Assembly (NCBI GenBank): GCA_002320455.1
Contig: DCKU01000167.1
Span: forward strand, 7,950-28,227
DNA: 20,278 nt
From: Salinisphaera sp. UBA1666
GTDB taxonomy: Bacteria; Pseudomonadota; Gammaproteobacteria; Nevskiales; Salinisphaeraceae
Direction of reading: 5' to 3'
In this document: positions 1 to 7,198 of the stretch, in pieces
How positions within the stretch are numbered: the stretch's first letter is position 1
Layout: every line of letters begins with the position of its first letter
Notes under the pieces: generated by a model
Told to the model about the DNA's origin: nothing
Database searches by the model: none
Seen by the model: the letters and a program-made list of their open reading frames with translations, nothing else
Made by a program: the position numbers and the translations under genes

Positions 1-462
1 GGTGCCGTTGGTCATGCTCGAGCCGGCTGTCGCAGAACCTTTCGCATCGGCTTTGCCGTCAGCGGCGGTTTTCACGTTCTTGTTGACCATCGACGGGGAC
101 AGATCCCAGCCGTAGTCACCCAAGCCCATGCCTTTCATCGACGGCGGGAAGATCACCATCTCGAGCGCGGTGTTGTCGCCGTCACGCTCGACGTTGGCAG
201 TACCGATGAACGTGCCTTTTTTGATGTTTTTCAAATTACCCGGCATGGCCGTCGCGATACCGGTATCACCGGTCAACTTGATCTGATGCGTCGTGCCGTC
301 CTTGGCATCCAGCTTGAAGCTGTTTTTGGAGACGGCCGTGATTTCGCCGCGCAGATTCTGCGTGTCGGAATCGGCGGCGAATGCCGGAAGCGCGGCAAAC
401 GCACTCGTCAATGCCAGACCGCAGGCAATCGCAATATTCTTTTGCAAAACCAGATTACGCAT
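1..462 (-). CDS. Secreted DUF5666-like protein, 3' end cut by window edge
   Basis: Open from ATG at 460-462 to the left edge with no stop (154 codons visible), so the C-terminus is missing. Residues 1-29 form a signal peptide: basic start, hydrophobic core, small residues ending Ala-Phe-Ala before Ala-Asp. The mature part begins with a short beta-rich segment (about residues 36-105: RGEITAV, SFKLDAKDG, IKLTGDT, GTFIGTANVERDG) resembling the OB-like DUF5666 fold. It is followed by GMGLGDYGWDL and SSMTNGT, which recall a family of small secreted proteobacterial proteins sometimes mislabelled 'metal ABC transporter permease'; no membrane segment besides the signal supports that label. A GAGGG ribosome site lies 11 nt before the ATG. 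It lies 80 nt downstream of purK on the same strand. Biochemical function is unknown; the family assignment is by pattern memory. Confidence 0.7.
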   Translation of the reverse strand, partial: MRNLVLQKNIAIACGLALTSAFAALPAFAADSDTQNLRGEITAVSKNSFKLDAKDGTTHQIKLTGDTGIATAMPGNLKNIKKGTFIGTANVERDGDNTALEMVIFPPSMKGMGLGDYGWDLSPSMVNKNVKTAADGKADAKGSATAGSSMTNGT

Positions 463-542
463 AATCAAACGTACCCTCGATTAAGTGATGTACGTCGAAC
501 CTAGCACGGATTTATGAACACGCGGTGTACAACCAGCACGGT

Positions 543-1700
543 CTACCCGCCCCAGGCCAACCGCTGGCGGGCCGCGATCGCCCGGCTCGCCGCGTCCTCG
601 CCGTCCCTGCCGAATACCGTCATATGCCCCATCTTGCGGCCGGGCCGGGGTGCGGCCTTGCCATAGAGATGGAGCTTCAAGTCGGGATCGGCCAGGACAC
701 TGGCCCAGTCGGGCTCGCCGTGTGCCCATAGATCCCCCAGCAGGTTGACCATCGCCGAGGCACGCAGACGCGCCGTTGAGCCCAGCGGCAAGCCACAGAC
801 CGCTCGTAGCTGCTGCTCGAACTGGCCGGTGACACAGGCATCGAAGGAAAAGTGCCCAGAGTTGTGTGGCCGAGGGGCCAACTCATTGACCACGAGCGTG
901 CCGTCCCGGCCGACGAAAAACTCCACACAGAGCACACCCACAACGTCAAGGGCCTCGAGCACGCCGGCGGCGATTTCAATCGCGCGGTCTCGGGTCGCCC
1001 TATCGGCGATGCCGTCGGCAATCGAGACGTCCAGAATATGATCGGCATGACGGTTTTCGGTCACCCCGTAGTGCGCGAAGGCGCCGTCCAGGCCGCGAGC
1101 CGCCACCACCGACACCTCACAGGCGAAATCCACGAAACCTTCCAGCACGGCCTCACCCGCACCGATCGCCTGCCAGGCAGCCTCGGCTTCGTCGGCGGCC
1201 TTGATGACCATCTGACCTTTGCCGTCATAGCCGAAACCGGCGGTCTTGAGCACGCAGGGCACGCCCAGACGGGCGATCGCGGCGTCCAGCGTCGCGCGAT
1301 CGGGTACATGCTCGAACGGTGCAGTGGGAAAGCCGGCCGCGTGAAGAAAATCCTTCTCGCGACGGCGATGCTGGGCGATGTGTAGCACCTGGCCGCGAGG
1401 GCGCACCGGCACGTGCCGAGCGGCTGCCTCGGCCGCTTCGAACGGCACGTTTTCGAACTCGAAGGTCACCACGTCCACGCTTTTCGCAAACGCGGCCACC
1501 GCATCGAGATCGGTGTAATCAGCCACATGCTCGGCATCGGCGATCTGGCCCATCGGCGTATCGTGATCCGGCGAGAACGTGGCTACGCGATAGCCCATGC
1601 GCCGGGCCGATAGGCCCAGCATGCGCCCGAGCTGCCCGCTGCCGAGAACGCCGATCGTCGCACCCGGGGCGATGATGCGCCCGTCGTCTTGTGTGCTCAT
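543..1700 (-). CDS. purK: N5-carboxyaminoimidazole ribonucleotide synthase
   Basis: ATP-grasp enzyme of de novo purine synthesis. It carboxylates aminoimidazole ribonucleotide to N5-CAIR using ATP and bicarbonate, in the cytoplasm. The 385-residue length is normal. Seen: the N-terminal nucleotide-fold motif GVLGSGQLGRML (residues 17-28), DVVTFEFENVPFEA, the ATP-grasp stretch PCVLKTAGFGYDGKGQ, a VEFFVGRDG strand, and NELAPRPHNSGHFSFDAC, the PurK active-site signature. The ATG at 1698-1700 overlaps the purE stop in an ATGA, so the pair is translationally coupled. The stop is TAG at 543-545. Confidence 0.97.
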   Translation of the reverse strand: MSTQDDGRIIAPGATIGVLGSGQLGRMLGLSARRMGYRVATFSPDHDTPMGQIADAEHVADYTDLDAVAAFAKSVDVVTFEFENVPFEAAEAAARHVPVRPRGQVLHIAQHRRREKDFLHAAGFPTAPFEHVPDRATLDAAIARLGVPCVLKTAGFGYDGKGQMVIKAADEAEAAWQAIGAGEAVLEGFVDFACEVSVVAARGLDGAFAHYGVTENRHADHILDVSIADGIADRATRDRAIEIAAGVLEALDVVGVLCVEFFVGRDGTLVVNELAPRPHNSGHFSFDACVTGQFEQQLRAVCGLPLGSTARLRASAMVNLLGDLWAHGEPDWASVLADPDLKLHLYGKAAPRPGRKMGHMTVFGRDGEDAASRAIAARQRLAWGG

Positions 1701-2188
1701 GTCAGCGATTGTCCTTCGACTTTTTCAGCCTGCTCGTCGCGAAACGCCTGTAGGCGATTGCGTAGTTCCGGCCGGCTGGTGGCCATCTGGGCGACGGCGA
1801 ATAGGGCCGCGTTACGCGCGCCGGATTCGCCGATGGCAAAGGTCGCCGTGGGCACCCCGCCGGGCATCTGCACGATCGACAGCAGCGAATCCAGACCGTT
1901 CAGGGCCCGGCTTTTGATCGGCACGCCCAGCACCGGCACCAGCGTTTGTGCAGCGACCATGCCCGGCAGATGAGCCGCCCCGCCGGCGCCAGCGATGATG
2001 ACCTGCAGGCCGCGCGCTTCCGCGCTTTTGGCGTAATCGCGCATCTTGTCGGGCGTGCGGTGGGCCGAGACGATTTCGCATTCGTGGGGGATATCGAACG
2101 CGTCCAGTATTTCATGCGCGCGCTGCATGGTGTCCCAGTCCGAGGCACTGCCCATGATGACCCCGACCAGCGGGCTCTCTGATTCCAT
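1697..2188 (-). CDS. purE: N5-carboxyaminoimidazole ribonucleotide mutase, catalytic subunit
   Basis: Converts N5-CAIR (the PurK product) to CAIR in purine synthesis. At 163 residues it is the usual class I PurE size. Seen: GVIMGSASDWDTM near the N-terminus, IVSAHRTPDKM (substrate phosphate loop with the catalytic His), IIAGAGGAAHLPGMVAA, PVLGVPIKSRALNGLDSLLSIVQMPGGVP and FAIGESGARNAALFA, all family signatures. The start is ATG at 2186-2188 with a strong GGGGA ribosome site 5 nt upstream, and there is a 63-nt gap from the TPM-domain gene, so purEK may have its own promoter. I see no convincing PurR box in that gap. The final ATGA is shared with purK. Confidence 0.97.
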   Translation of the reverse strand: MESESPLVGVIMGSASDWDTMQRAHEILDAFDIPHECEIVSAHRTPDKMRDYAKSAEARGLQVIIAGAGGAAHLPGMVAAQTLVPVLGVPIKSRALNGLDSLLSIVQMPGGVPTATFAIGESGARNAALFAVAQMATSRPELRNRLQAFRDEQAEKVEGQSLT

Positions 2189-2251
2189 TATCGTCCCCTA
2201 CCGCCGCTTTAAAAAACCGGAGAGTTTAGTCGAAGTTAGCCCGGGTGAGTA

Positions 2252-2869
2252 TCAATCCAGAACGATCAGCCGGTTGGGCAGCTCGTTGCGGGTATGCGTC
2301 GCCGGTACCGCACGGGCCAGGTGCGTACCACAGCCGCGGATACATTCGATGAATCCTTCGGTGGTCTGGCCGGCCGCCACCCGTTTCGTAAAGTTCTGAA
2401 TCAACTCGTCAAAGACGGCGTCTTCGATGCGACTTGCGACACCGTGATCGACCAGAATCTCTACGTAGTGCTCGGCCTCGGCCACGAAGATCAGCACGCC
2501 GGTAGCATCCGCCGTACGATGTAGATTCTGGGCTAGGAACTGGGTGCGTGCCAGAGCAGCGGCGCGGCCGTGGCGCACATCGCGCGGTACCAGACGGGGT
2601 GCCACACGCCGATGACGACACACTAGCCCGGCGATCACGAATACCACCCACTGGGCCAACAGCAGGGTTCGGGCGTCGAAGCCGCCCAGCACGAACGCGG
2701 CAGCACCCGGCACGATGAGCGCGAGCAGTGCCGCCCAGAACAGACCGATCCAGCGATAGTCATCGGCCGCGCCGGTGACCACGGTGACCACTTCGGCATC
2801 GGTATGGCGCTCGATGTCGTCGATGGCCGCGGCGATGCGCTCACGCGCCGGTGTGTCGAACAAGGTCAT
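2252..2869 (-). CDS. TPM-domain (TLP18.3/Psb32/MOLO-1) membrane protein
   Basis: A 205-residue protein with a short acidic N-terminal helix (ERIAAAIDDIERHTDAEVVTVV) and two hydrophobic segments (about residues 40-64 and 69-84). A TPM-like segment follows: FLAQNLHRTADATGVLIFVAEAEHYVEILVDHGV, with the family theme of a strand, AEHYVEI and a late 'A..AI..FI..I..CG..LA' helix. It is the shorter partner commonly found after LemA and YgcG in proteobacteria. Function is unclear: TPM domains have been linked to photosystem repair and to acid phosphatase activity in plants, but no catalytic residues can be assigned here. The ATG at 2867-2869 is preceded by a GAGAAG-type site. Only 21 nt separate it from the YgcG gene, so they are almost certainly co-transcribed. 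Confidence 0.85.
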   Translation of the reverse strand: MTLFDTPARERIAAAIDDIERHTDAEVVTVVTGAADDYRWIGLFWAALLALIVPGAAAFVLGGFDARTLLLAQWVVFVIAGLVCRHRRVAPRLVPRDVRHGRAAALARTQFLAQNLHRTADATGVLIFVAEAEHYVEILVDHGVASRIEDAVFDELIQNFTKRVAAGQTTEGFIECIRGCGTHLARAVPATHTRNELPNRLIVLD

Positions 2870-2890
2870 AGTTTCTTCTCGCTATTTCAG

Positions 2891-3685
2891 CTACCAGCCG
2901 CCGGACGCGCCGCCGCCGCCGAAGCCACCGCCGCCGCCGGAAAAGCCGCCGCCACCCCCGAAGCTGCCGGAGCCGCCACCGAAGCCGCCGCCCATGGGGA
3001 TGAAAAACGGCAGGCCGCCGCGACGTCGGCGCCGCCCGGAACCGCCGCCACCACCGCTGCCGAACATCGCGATGATGGCAATCATCAGCCCGACGAACAT
3101 CAGAGTGTGCAGCATCGAGGGGTCTTCATCGGCCGCGCTGCGCTCTTGTGCCTGATCCAGCGCCTGGCCGCCAGCCTGGCCCGGATCCACGCCCAGGGTT
3201 TTCACGATCGCGGCCGCCCCGGCCAACACGCCGTCATCAAAATGCTGTGCTTTGAACGCCGGCTCGATGATGCGTCGGATAATAGCGGCCGAACGTGCAT
3301 CGGTGAGCTGGCCTTCGAGCCCGTAGCCGACTTCGATACGAATCGCGCGCTGGGCACGGGCCACGATCAACAACACGCCGTTGTCTTTGTTGGCCTCGCC
3401 GGGCTCACCCGATTGGCCGATGCCCCAGGCACGACCCAACTGATAGCCGTAGGCCTCGATGGGCGTATCGCCGATATCAGCCAGTGTGACGACGACCAGC
3501 TGATCGCTGGTGGCCTGCTCCAGCCCGGCGGAGAGTCGTGTCAGTCGGGACTCGGTGGCCGGCGAGAGCATATCGGCCTGGTCGACCACACGACCGGTCA
3601 ACTCCGGGAAATCGGGTGCGGCCAGAGCGCTGGCACTGACCACCAGCGCCAGACAAGCGATGACAAGACGGGCCACGCTACGCAT
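2891..3685 (-). CDS. YgcG-family TPM-domain protein with glycine-rich tail
   Basis: A 264-residue protein. Residues 1-22 form a signal peptide ending Ala-Leu-Ala before Ala-Pro. The TPM domain spans about residues 28-170, with GRVVDQADMLSP, LVVVTLADIG, KDNGVLLIVA, RIEVGYGLEGQLTDARSAAIIRRI and FDDGVLAGAAAI, all typical of YgcG. A single membrane segment (about 190-206) is followed by an Arg cluster (GSGRRRRRGG) and a C-terminal tail of Gly-Phe repeats ending GGASGGW. The tail is low-complexity DNA (2891-3060) but a normal family feature. The start ATG overlaps the lemA stop by one base (TAATG), showing translational coupling. LemA and YgcG neighbours recur widely; the molecular role is not established. 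Confidence 0.9.
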   Translation of the reverse strand: MRSVARLVIACLALVVSASALAAPDFPELTGRVVDQADMLSPATESRLTRLSAGLEQATSDQLVVVTLADIGDTPIEAYGYQLGRAWGIGQSGEPGEANKDNGVLLIVARAQRAIRIEVGYGLEGQLTDARSAAIIRRIIEPAFKAQHFDDGVLAGAAAIVKTLGVDPGQAGGQALDQAQERSAADEDPSMLHTLMFVGLMIAIIAMFGSGGGGGSGRRRRRGGLPFFIPMGGGFGGGSGSFGGGGGFSGGGGGFGGGGASGGW

Positions 3686-4287
3686 TAGAACGAAACCGCG
3701 GGCGCCTGCTCGGCGTTCGGGGTGACCGCCTGAAAGTTCGCGTGCTGTTGCTTGTCGCTATACATCATCCAGTGCCAGAACCGCCCGGGAAACGTGGTGA
3801 GCTCGGTGTTGTAGGCCTGTACCGCCTGAATATAGTCGCGCCGGGCGACAGCAATACGGTTTTCCGTACCTTCAAGCTGTGACTGCAGGGTGAGGAAGTT
3901 CTGATTGGACTTGAGATCCGGATACCGCTCGGACACCGCCAGCAGCCGCGACAACGCCCCACCGAGGCGGTCCTGGGCGGCGATGTAGTTCTGCATCTTC
4001 TGCGGGTCGTCGAGCGTGCTGGCATCGACATTGATCGACGTGGCCTTCGCGCGGGCCTCGGTGACCGACGTCAGCGTCTCGCGCTCCTGCTTGGCATAGC
4101 CTTTGACCGTAGCGACCAGGTTGGGCACCAAATCCGCGCGTCGCTGATATTCGTTCTGTACCTGGGCCCAAGTGGCATCCACGGCCTGCTCTTTCTTGGG
4201 AATCGCGTTGATGCCGCAGCCGGCCAGTAACACAACGAGACCGACGGCGATAAGCAGCCGAAGTTGAACCGATCCATGCCAGGACAT
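3685..4287 (-). CDS. LemA family lipoprotein
   Basis: A 200-residue LemA protein. I place the start at the ATG at 4285-4287 because GGAG lies 6 nt before it; a TTG six codons upstream is possible but has no such site. Residues 9-24 form a lipoprotein signal with lipobox LLAGC (Cys24), so the protein is predicted to be lipid-anchored; many LemA proteins instead keep an N-terminal helix. The LemA core is clear: WAQVQNEYQRRADLVPNLVATVKGYAKQE, ARAKATSINVDA, RLLAVSERYPDLKSNQNFLTLQSQLEGTENRIAVARRDYI, YNTELTTFPGRFW. It is mostly helical and likely forms a bundle. It is coupled to the downstream YgcG gene. The role in the envelope is unknown. Confidence 0.93.
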   Translation of the reverse strand: MSWHGSVQLRLLIAVGLVVLLAGCGINAIPKKEQAVDATWAQVQNEYQRRADLVPNLVATVKGYAKQERETLTSVTEARAKATSINVDASTLDDPQKMQNYIAAQDRLGGALSRLLAVSERYPDLKSNQNFLTLQSQLEGTENRIAVARRDYIQAVQAYNTELTTFPGRFWHWMMYSDKQQHANFQAVTPNAEQAPAVSF

Positions 4288-4328
4288 AACGCGCTCCGCA
4301 GACAAGACAAAGCGTCATGGTAAGCCAG

Positions 4329-5027
4329 TCAGAAGGCGAGCTGGCCAGATTCATGCTCACCGGCGAACGGGCGCGCCTTGGCCAGCGCCATCCAATGCCG
4401 CGTTTCCAGCTGATAGTCACCGATTGGCGCCTGACGCGCGATACGAAAACCCCGACGCGCGTCATGAAACGCCACGCCGTAGTCTTCCGGAATTTCTTCA
4501 ATGCTAGCGATACCGTCGGCCAGCACGAAATAGATACTGGCCGCGAGCTCGCGATAGCGCTCGATTTTGGCGCTTCGCAGTTCGCCCAGCAGATCGGCAC
4601 GGCTGACCTTAATCTCGTGCACCTGAGGCGCCAGATGATCGGCCCGCAGACCGCGTACCAGCGAAAACACGTCGGGTTTGCAGGTCCGCCACTTATCCTC
4701 GAGCACCGTGCGAATCGACAGTTCGGTGAAGACCAGTCGTCGCGCATCGGCCAGATACTGGGCGGTCGCTGTCACGGCCGCGGCGTGCGCCTGGCGGACT
4801 GCGCGGTTTCGAACCAGCCCGGCTGCCAATGCGTCGCGCCCGGCCGCGGTCAGCTCGAACACGCTGGTTGCCGCGCGATCGGGGTGCTCGACGATCAGCC
4901 CCCAGCGCAGCAGGTCGATATCGATATTGTCGTGATGCGCCCAGCCCTGGCTGCGCCAGTAGTGGCGCAACCGTGTCGCGTGCCGGCGTGGCAGCGGCGA
5001 CGGCGGCGCCTCGCCGGTCTCGCTCAT
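4329..5027 (-). CDS. Predicted PD-(D/E)XK-like nuclease with N-terminal winged-helix-like region
   Basis: A 232-residue protein that I cannot assign to a named family with certainty. The ATG at 5025-5027 overlaps the MATE stop (ATGA), which fixes the start. Residues 16-80 look like a small winged-helix: LRHYWRSQGW, a helix, then WGLIVEHPD and VFELTAAGRDALAAG. Residues 100-170 carry a restriction-endonuclease-fold signature: Glu102 in a helix (FTELSI), Pro-Asp119 (CKPDVFSLV), then Glu138-Ile-Lys140 (VHEIKVSRADLLGEL), followed by a RYRELAASIYFVLADG helix-strand. This Glu / Pro-Asp / Glu-x-Lys arrangement resembles MmcB-like (DUF2161-type) and VRR-Nuc-like proteins. Catalysis on DNA is inference from the motif. 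It sits between a MATE exporter and lemA; no partner methylase or helicase is present. Confidence 0.75.
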   Translation of the reverse strand: MSETGEAPPSPLPRRHATRLRHYWRSQGWAHHDNIDIDLLRWGLIVEHPDRAATSVFELTAAGRDALAAGLVRNRAVRQAHAAAVTATAQYLADARRLVFTELSIRTVLEDKWRTCKPDVFSLVRGLRADHLAPQVHEIKVSRADLLGELRSAKIERYRELAASIYFVLADGIASIEEIPEDYGVAFHDARRGFRIARQAPIGDYQLETRHWMALAKARPFAGEHESGQLAF

Positions 5028-6388
5028 GCCGACGCAGGCCGGGTGTCGTCCACGCGGCCCAGGCTGATACGAAAGGTGATCCAGGCCATGAGCCCAGCGG
5101 CCACGTTGCCCGCCAACGCGCCGATCGCAATCGAGGTCATGGTGCCGTAGGCCACGCCGAGTGCCACACACGGCAAGTAACAGACAAACAGCCGCGCGAA
5201 CGAGATGATCATCGCCCGGAACGGCCAGTTCAGCGCGTTCGAGGCTGAGACCACCAGCATGCAGATACCCAGCAGCGCATAGCTCGGCAGCATGAAGCGA
5301 ATCAACGACACGAGCCCGTCCTGAACGGCGGCGGCCCCCGCCAGGCCCTCGGCGACCCACGGCGCGGCGATCGCCATGCCGATGCCGAAAGCCAGCTGCC
5401 AGACCAGTGCGGCCTGAAACGCGATATAGGTCAGCGCGCGAATCCGCGGCCAGTTGCCCGCGCCGTAGCAGTGGCCCAGCCACGGCGGCAACGACATGGT
5501 CAGGCCCAGCACCACCATGAGCGACATGGTTTCCAGCCGGCTCTGCAGGCCCCAGGCCGCTACGGCCTGATCACCCAGCGAGGCGATCAGACCGGTGGCG
5601 GCCATGGCGGCCAGCGGCGGCATCAATTGGCTGATCATCGCCGGCCCGGCGATCGTGAGGAACGGCCGGGTCGAGCGCTGTATTTCAGCGGCGAGATCAT
5701 CCAGCGATAGCCAGTTCTCGCGGGCTAGGCGAAGCCCGAGGATCACCAGACCGATCGAGAAAGAAATAACGGTGGCGATCGCGGCACCCTGCAATCCAAA
5801 GCCCGGTATCGGCCCCAGGCCGAAAATGAACACCGGATCCAGCGCCAGGTTCAATAAGCTGGTGAGCACCATCAGCGTGCCGGGCACTTTGGTGTTGTTG
5901 TGCGCGCGAAACAGCGTGTAGCCGAAATACAGCATCGCCCCCAGCCAGTTGGCGACAAGCTGCACGGCCCAATAAGGCGTGATCAGCGCCAGCGTGGCCT
6001 GGTTGGCACCGAGCTGGCTGAAGATCAGATCACGAGCGAACCATAAAACGAGGGCCAGTACGCCCAGCCCGCCGGTTCCGCCAACCAATACCAGCGAGCC
6101 CAGCCGGCGGGAGCGCTCGGTCTCGCCGGCCCCGATCGCGCGCGATATGAGCGCGGCGATCGCGATGCCCAACCCCACCTGAATGCCGATCATCAAGAAC
6201 GTGACCGGAAAGGTGAACGACTGCGCGGCCAGCGGTTGGGTCCCCAGATGCGAGACGAACGCCGCGTCCACCAGTTGAAAGCCCAGCAGCGACAACACAC
6301 CGATCGCCATGGGCCAGGTCTGGTGAAACAGCTGCTTGCGCAATAAGCCGTAGGAATGCTCGGCGGCAGGTTCCGACAAGAGACACAC
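5024..6388 (-). CDS. MATE family multidrug/toxin efflux transporter
   Basis: A 454-residue integral membrane protein with about 12 hydrophobic segments in two homologous halves. MATE features include WPMAIGVLSLLGFQLVDAAFVSHLGTQPLAAQSF at residues 25-58, GLGIAIAALISRAIGAGE and a matching second-half stretch (SLGDQAVAAWGLQSRLE, then GHCYGAGNWPRIR). It would export cationic drugs or metabolites using Na+ or H+ exchange; the substrate cannot be told from sequence. The start is a GTG at 6386-6388, with no in-frame ATG near and no strong ribosome site, so TTG four codons later is an alternative. It diverges from the Gph-like gene across 97 nt. Its stop overlaps the nuclease-like gene by 4 nt. Confidence 0.93.
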   Translation of the reverse strand: MCLLSEPAAEHSYGLLRKQLFHQTWPMAIGVLSLLGFQLVDAAFVSHLGTQPLAAQSFTFPVTFLMIGIQVGLGIAIAALISRAIGAGETERSRRLGSLVLVGGTGGLGVLALVLWFARDLIFSQLGANQATLALITPYWAVQLVANWLGAMLYFGYTLFRAHNNTKVPGTLMVLTSLLNLALDPVFIFGLGPIPGFGLQGAAIATVISFSIGLVILGLRLARENWLSLDDLAAEIQRSTRPFLTIAGPAMISQLMPPLAAMAATGLIASLGDQAVAAWGLQSRLETMSLMVVLGLTMSLPPWLGHCYGAGNWPRIRALTYIAFQAALVWQLAFGIGMAIAAPWVAEGLAGAAAVQDGLVSLIRFMLPSYALLGICMLVVSASNALNWPFRAMIISFARLFVCYLPCVALGVAYGTMTSIAIGALAGNVAAGLMAWITFRISLGRVDDTRPASA

Positions 6389-6485
6389 ACGTAGCGGGAA
6401 ACGATGCGCGCTAGTCTACGCCTCCCACGCCGCCTTCGATGCGTCTTACACTGTTGCCCTGTCCTGTTGAGCCTGGCTTACACGC

Positions 6486-7190
6486 ATGAATTCGTCTGTC
6501 GAGCCTGCCGGCGACTGGCCGGCGGCGCTGATCTTCGACCTCGACGGCACCCTGATCGACAGCGCCCCGGATATCGCAGCCGCCGTCGAGCGTACGCTCG
6601 CGGAACACGATGTTTCGATCGACGCCGCTGAGATTCGCGACTATATCGGTGACGGCGCGGCGCGCCTGATCGAACGGGTGCTGGCCGCCCGAGAATTACC
6701 CGTGCCCGACGAGACCGCCCTGGCCCAGTACGTGGCCGACTTCAACGCGCACTATCATGCAATCCCGGCGGCCTATACCCGGTGCTACGACGGCGCAGCC
6801 GAGATGCTGCGCCGGGCACGCCGGGCCGGTCGTAAAATCGCGCTCTGCACCAACAAACCACAAGCCGTGGCCGAGCGCGTGCTGGCCGAACTTGATCTGC
6901 TGGGCGAGTTCGACGTACTGGTGGGTGCCGGGACCTATGCGCTGAAACCCGACCCCGAGCCTCTTTACGCCTGCATCGATCAGCTCGGCGTCGTATCCAA
7001 CGATGCGCTTTATATTGGCGATATGGCCGTGGATCGGGATGTGGCCCGAGCCGCCGATGTGGCCGTGGTGCTGGTGTCATTCGGCTATGCCCACGACGAT
7101 GTTGCCCATTTCGGCCCGGAGGGCGTACTGCACGCCTGGGCCGAATGGCCTGACCTCCTGGCGCGTCTATCCCGCGCACGACAGGAGTAA
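6486..7190 (+). CDS. gph: HAD-superfamily phosphatase, phosphoglycolate phosphatase-like
   Basis: A 234-residue HAD hydrolase. Motif I is FDLDGTLIDS (nucleophile Asp18, acid/base Asp20), motif II CTNKP (Thr122), motif III KPDPEPL (Lys154) and motif IV YIGDMAVDRDVARAA (Asp179, Asp183). The cap domain between about residues 30 and 100 has the Gph pattern DYIGDGAARLIERVL. The expected reaction is 2-phosphoglycolate to glycolate plus phosphate. The specificity of this family is hard to fix from sequence, and other small phosphomonoesters are possible. The start is ATG at 6486; no good Shine-Dalgarno is visible. The stop lies 8 nt before the XdhC gene start, whose ribosome site is inside this gene's 3' end, so it is probably co-transcribed with molybdenum-cofactor genes, an unusual neighbourhood for gph. 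Confidence 0.85.
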   Translation: MNSSVEPAGDWPAALIFDLDGTLIDSAPDIAAAVERTLAEHDVSIDAAEIRDYIGDGAARLIERVLAARELPVPDETALAQYVADFNAHYHAIPAAYTRCYDGAAEMLRRARRAGRKIALCTNKPQAVAERVLAELDLLGEFDVLVGAGTYALKPDPEPLYACIDQLGVVSNDALYIGDMAVDRDVARAADVAVVLVSFGYAHDDVAHFGPEGVLHAWAEWPDLLARLSRARQE

Positions 7191-7198
7191 GCCCTATC

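Noticed and set aside
2887..3060. Repeat-like CCGCCGCC-rich DNA that might be a tandem repeat or CRISPR-like array.
   Set aside because: The periodicity comes from Gly-Gly-Phe coding in the YgcG tail; there are no spacers or non-coding units.
2804..3688. A 294-codon plus-strand open frame opposite ygcG and the TPM gene.
   Set aside because: It mirrors the glycine-rich repeat coding of ygcG (Ala/Thr-rich runs) and carries no motif; the minus-strand genes are well supported.
4317..5150. A 277-codon plus-strand open frame opposite the PD-(D/E)XK-like gene.
   Set aside because: It has no family motif or ribosome site. The minus-strand frame has start overlap, motif order and operon spacing in its favour.
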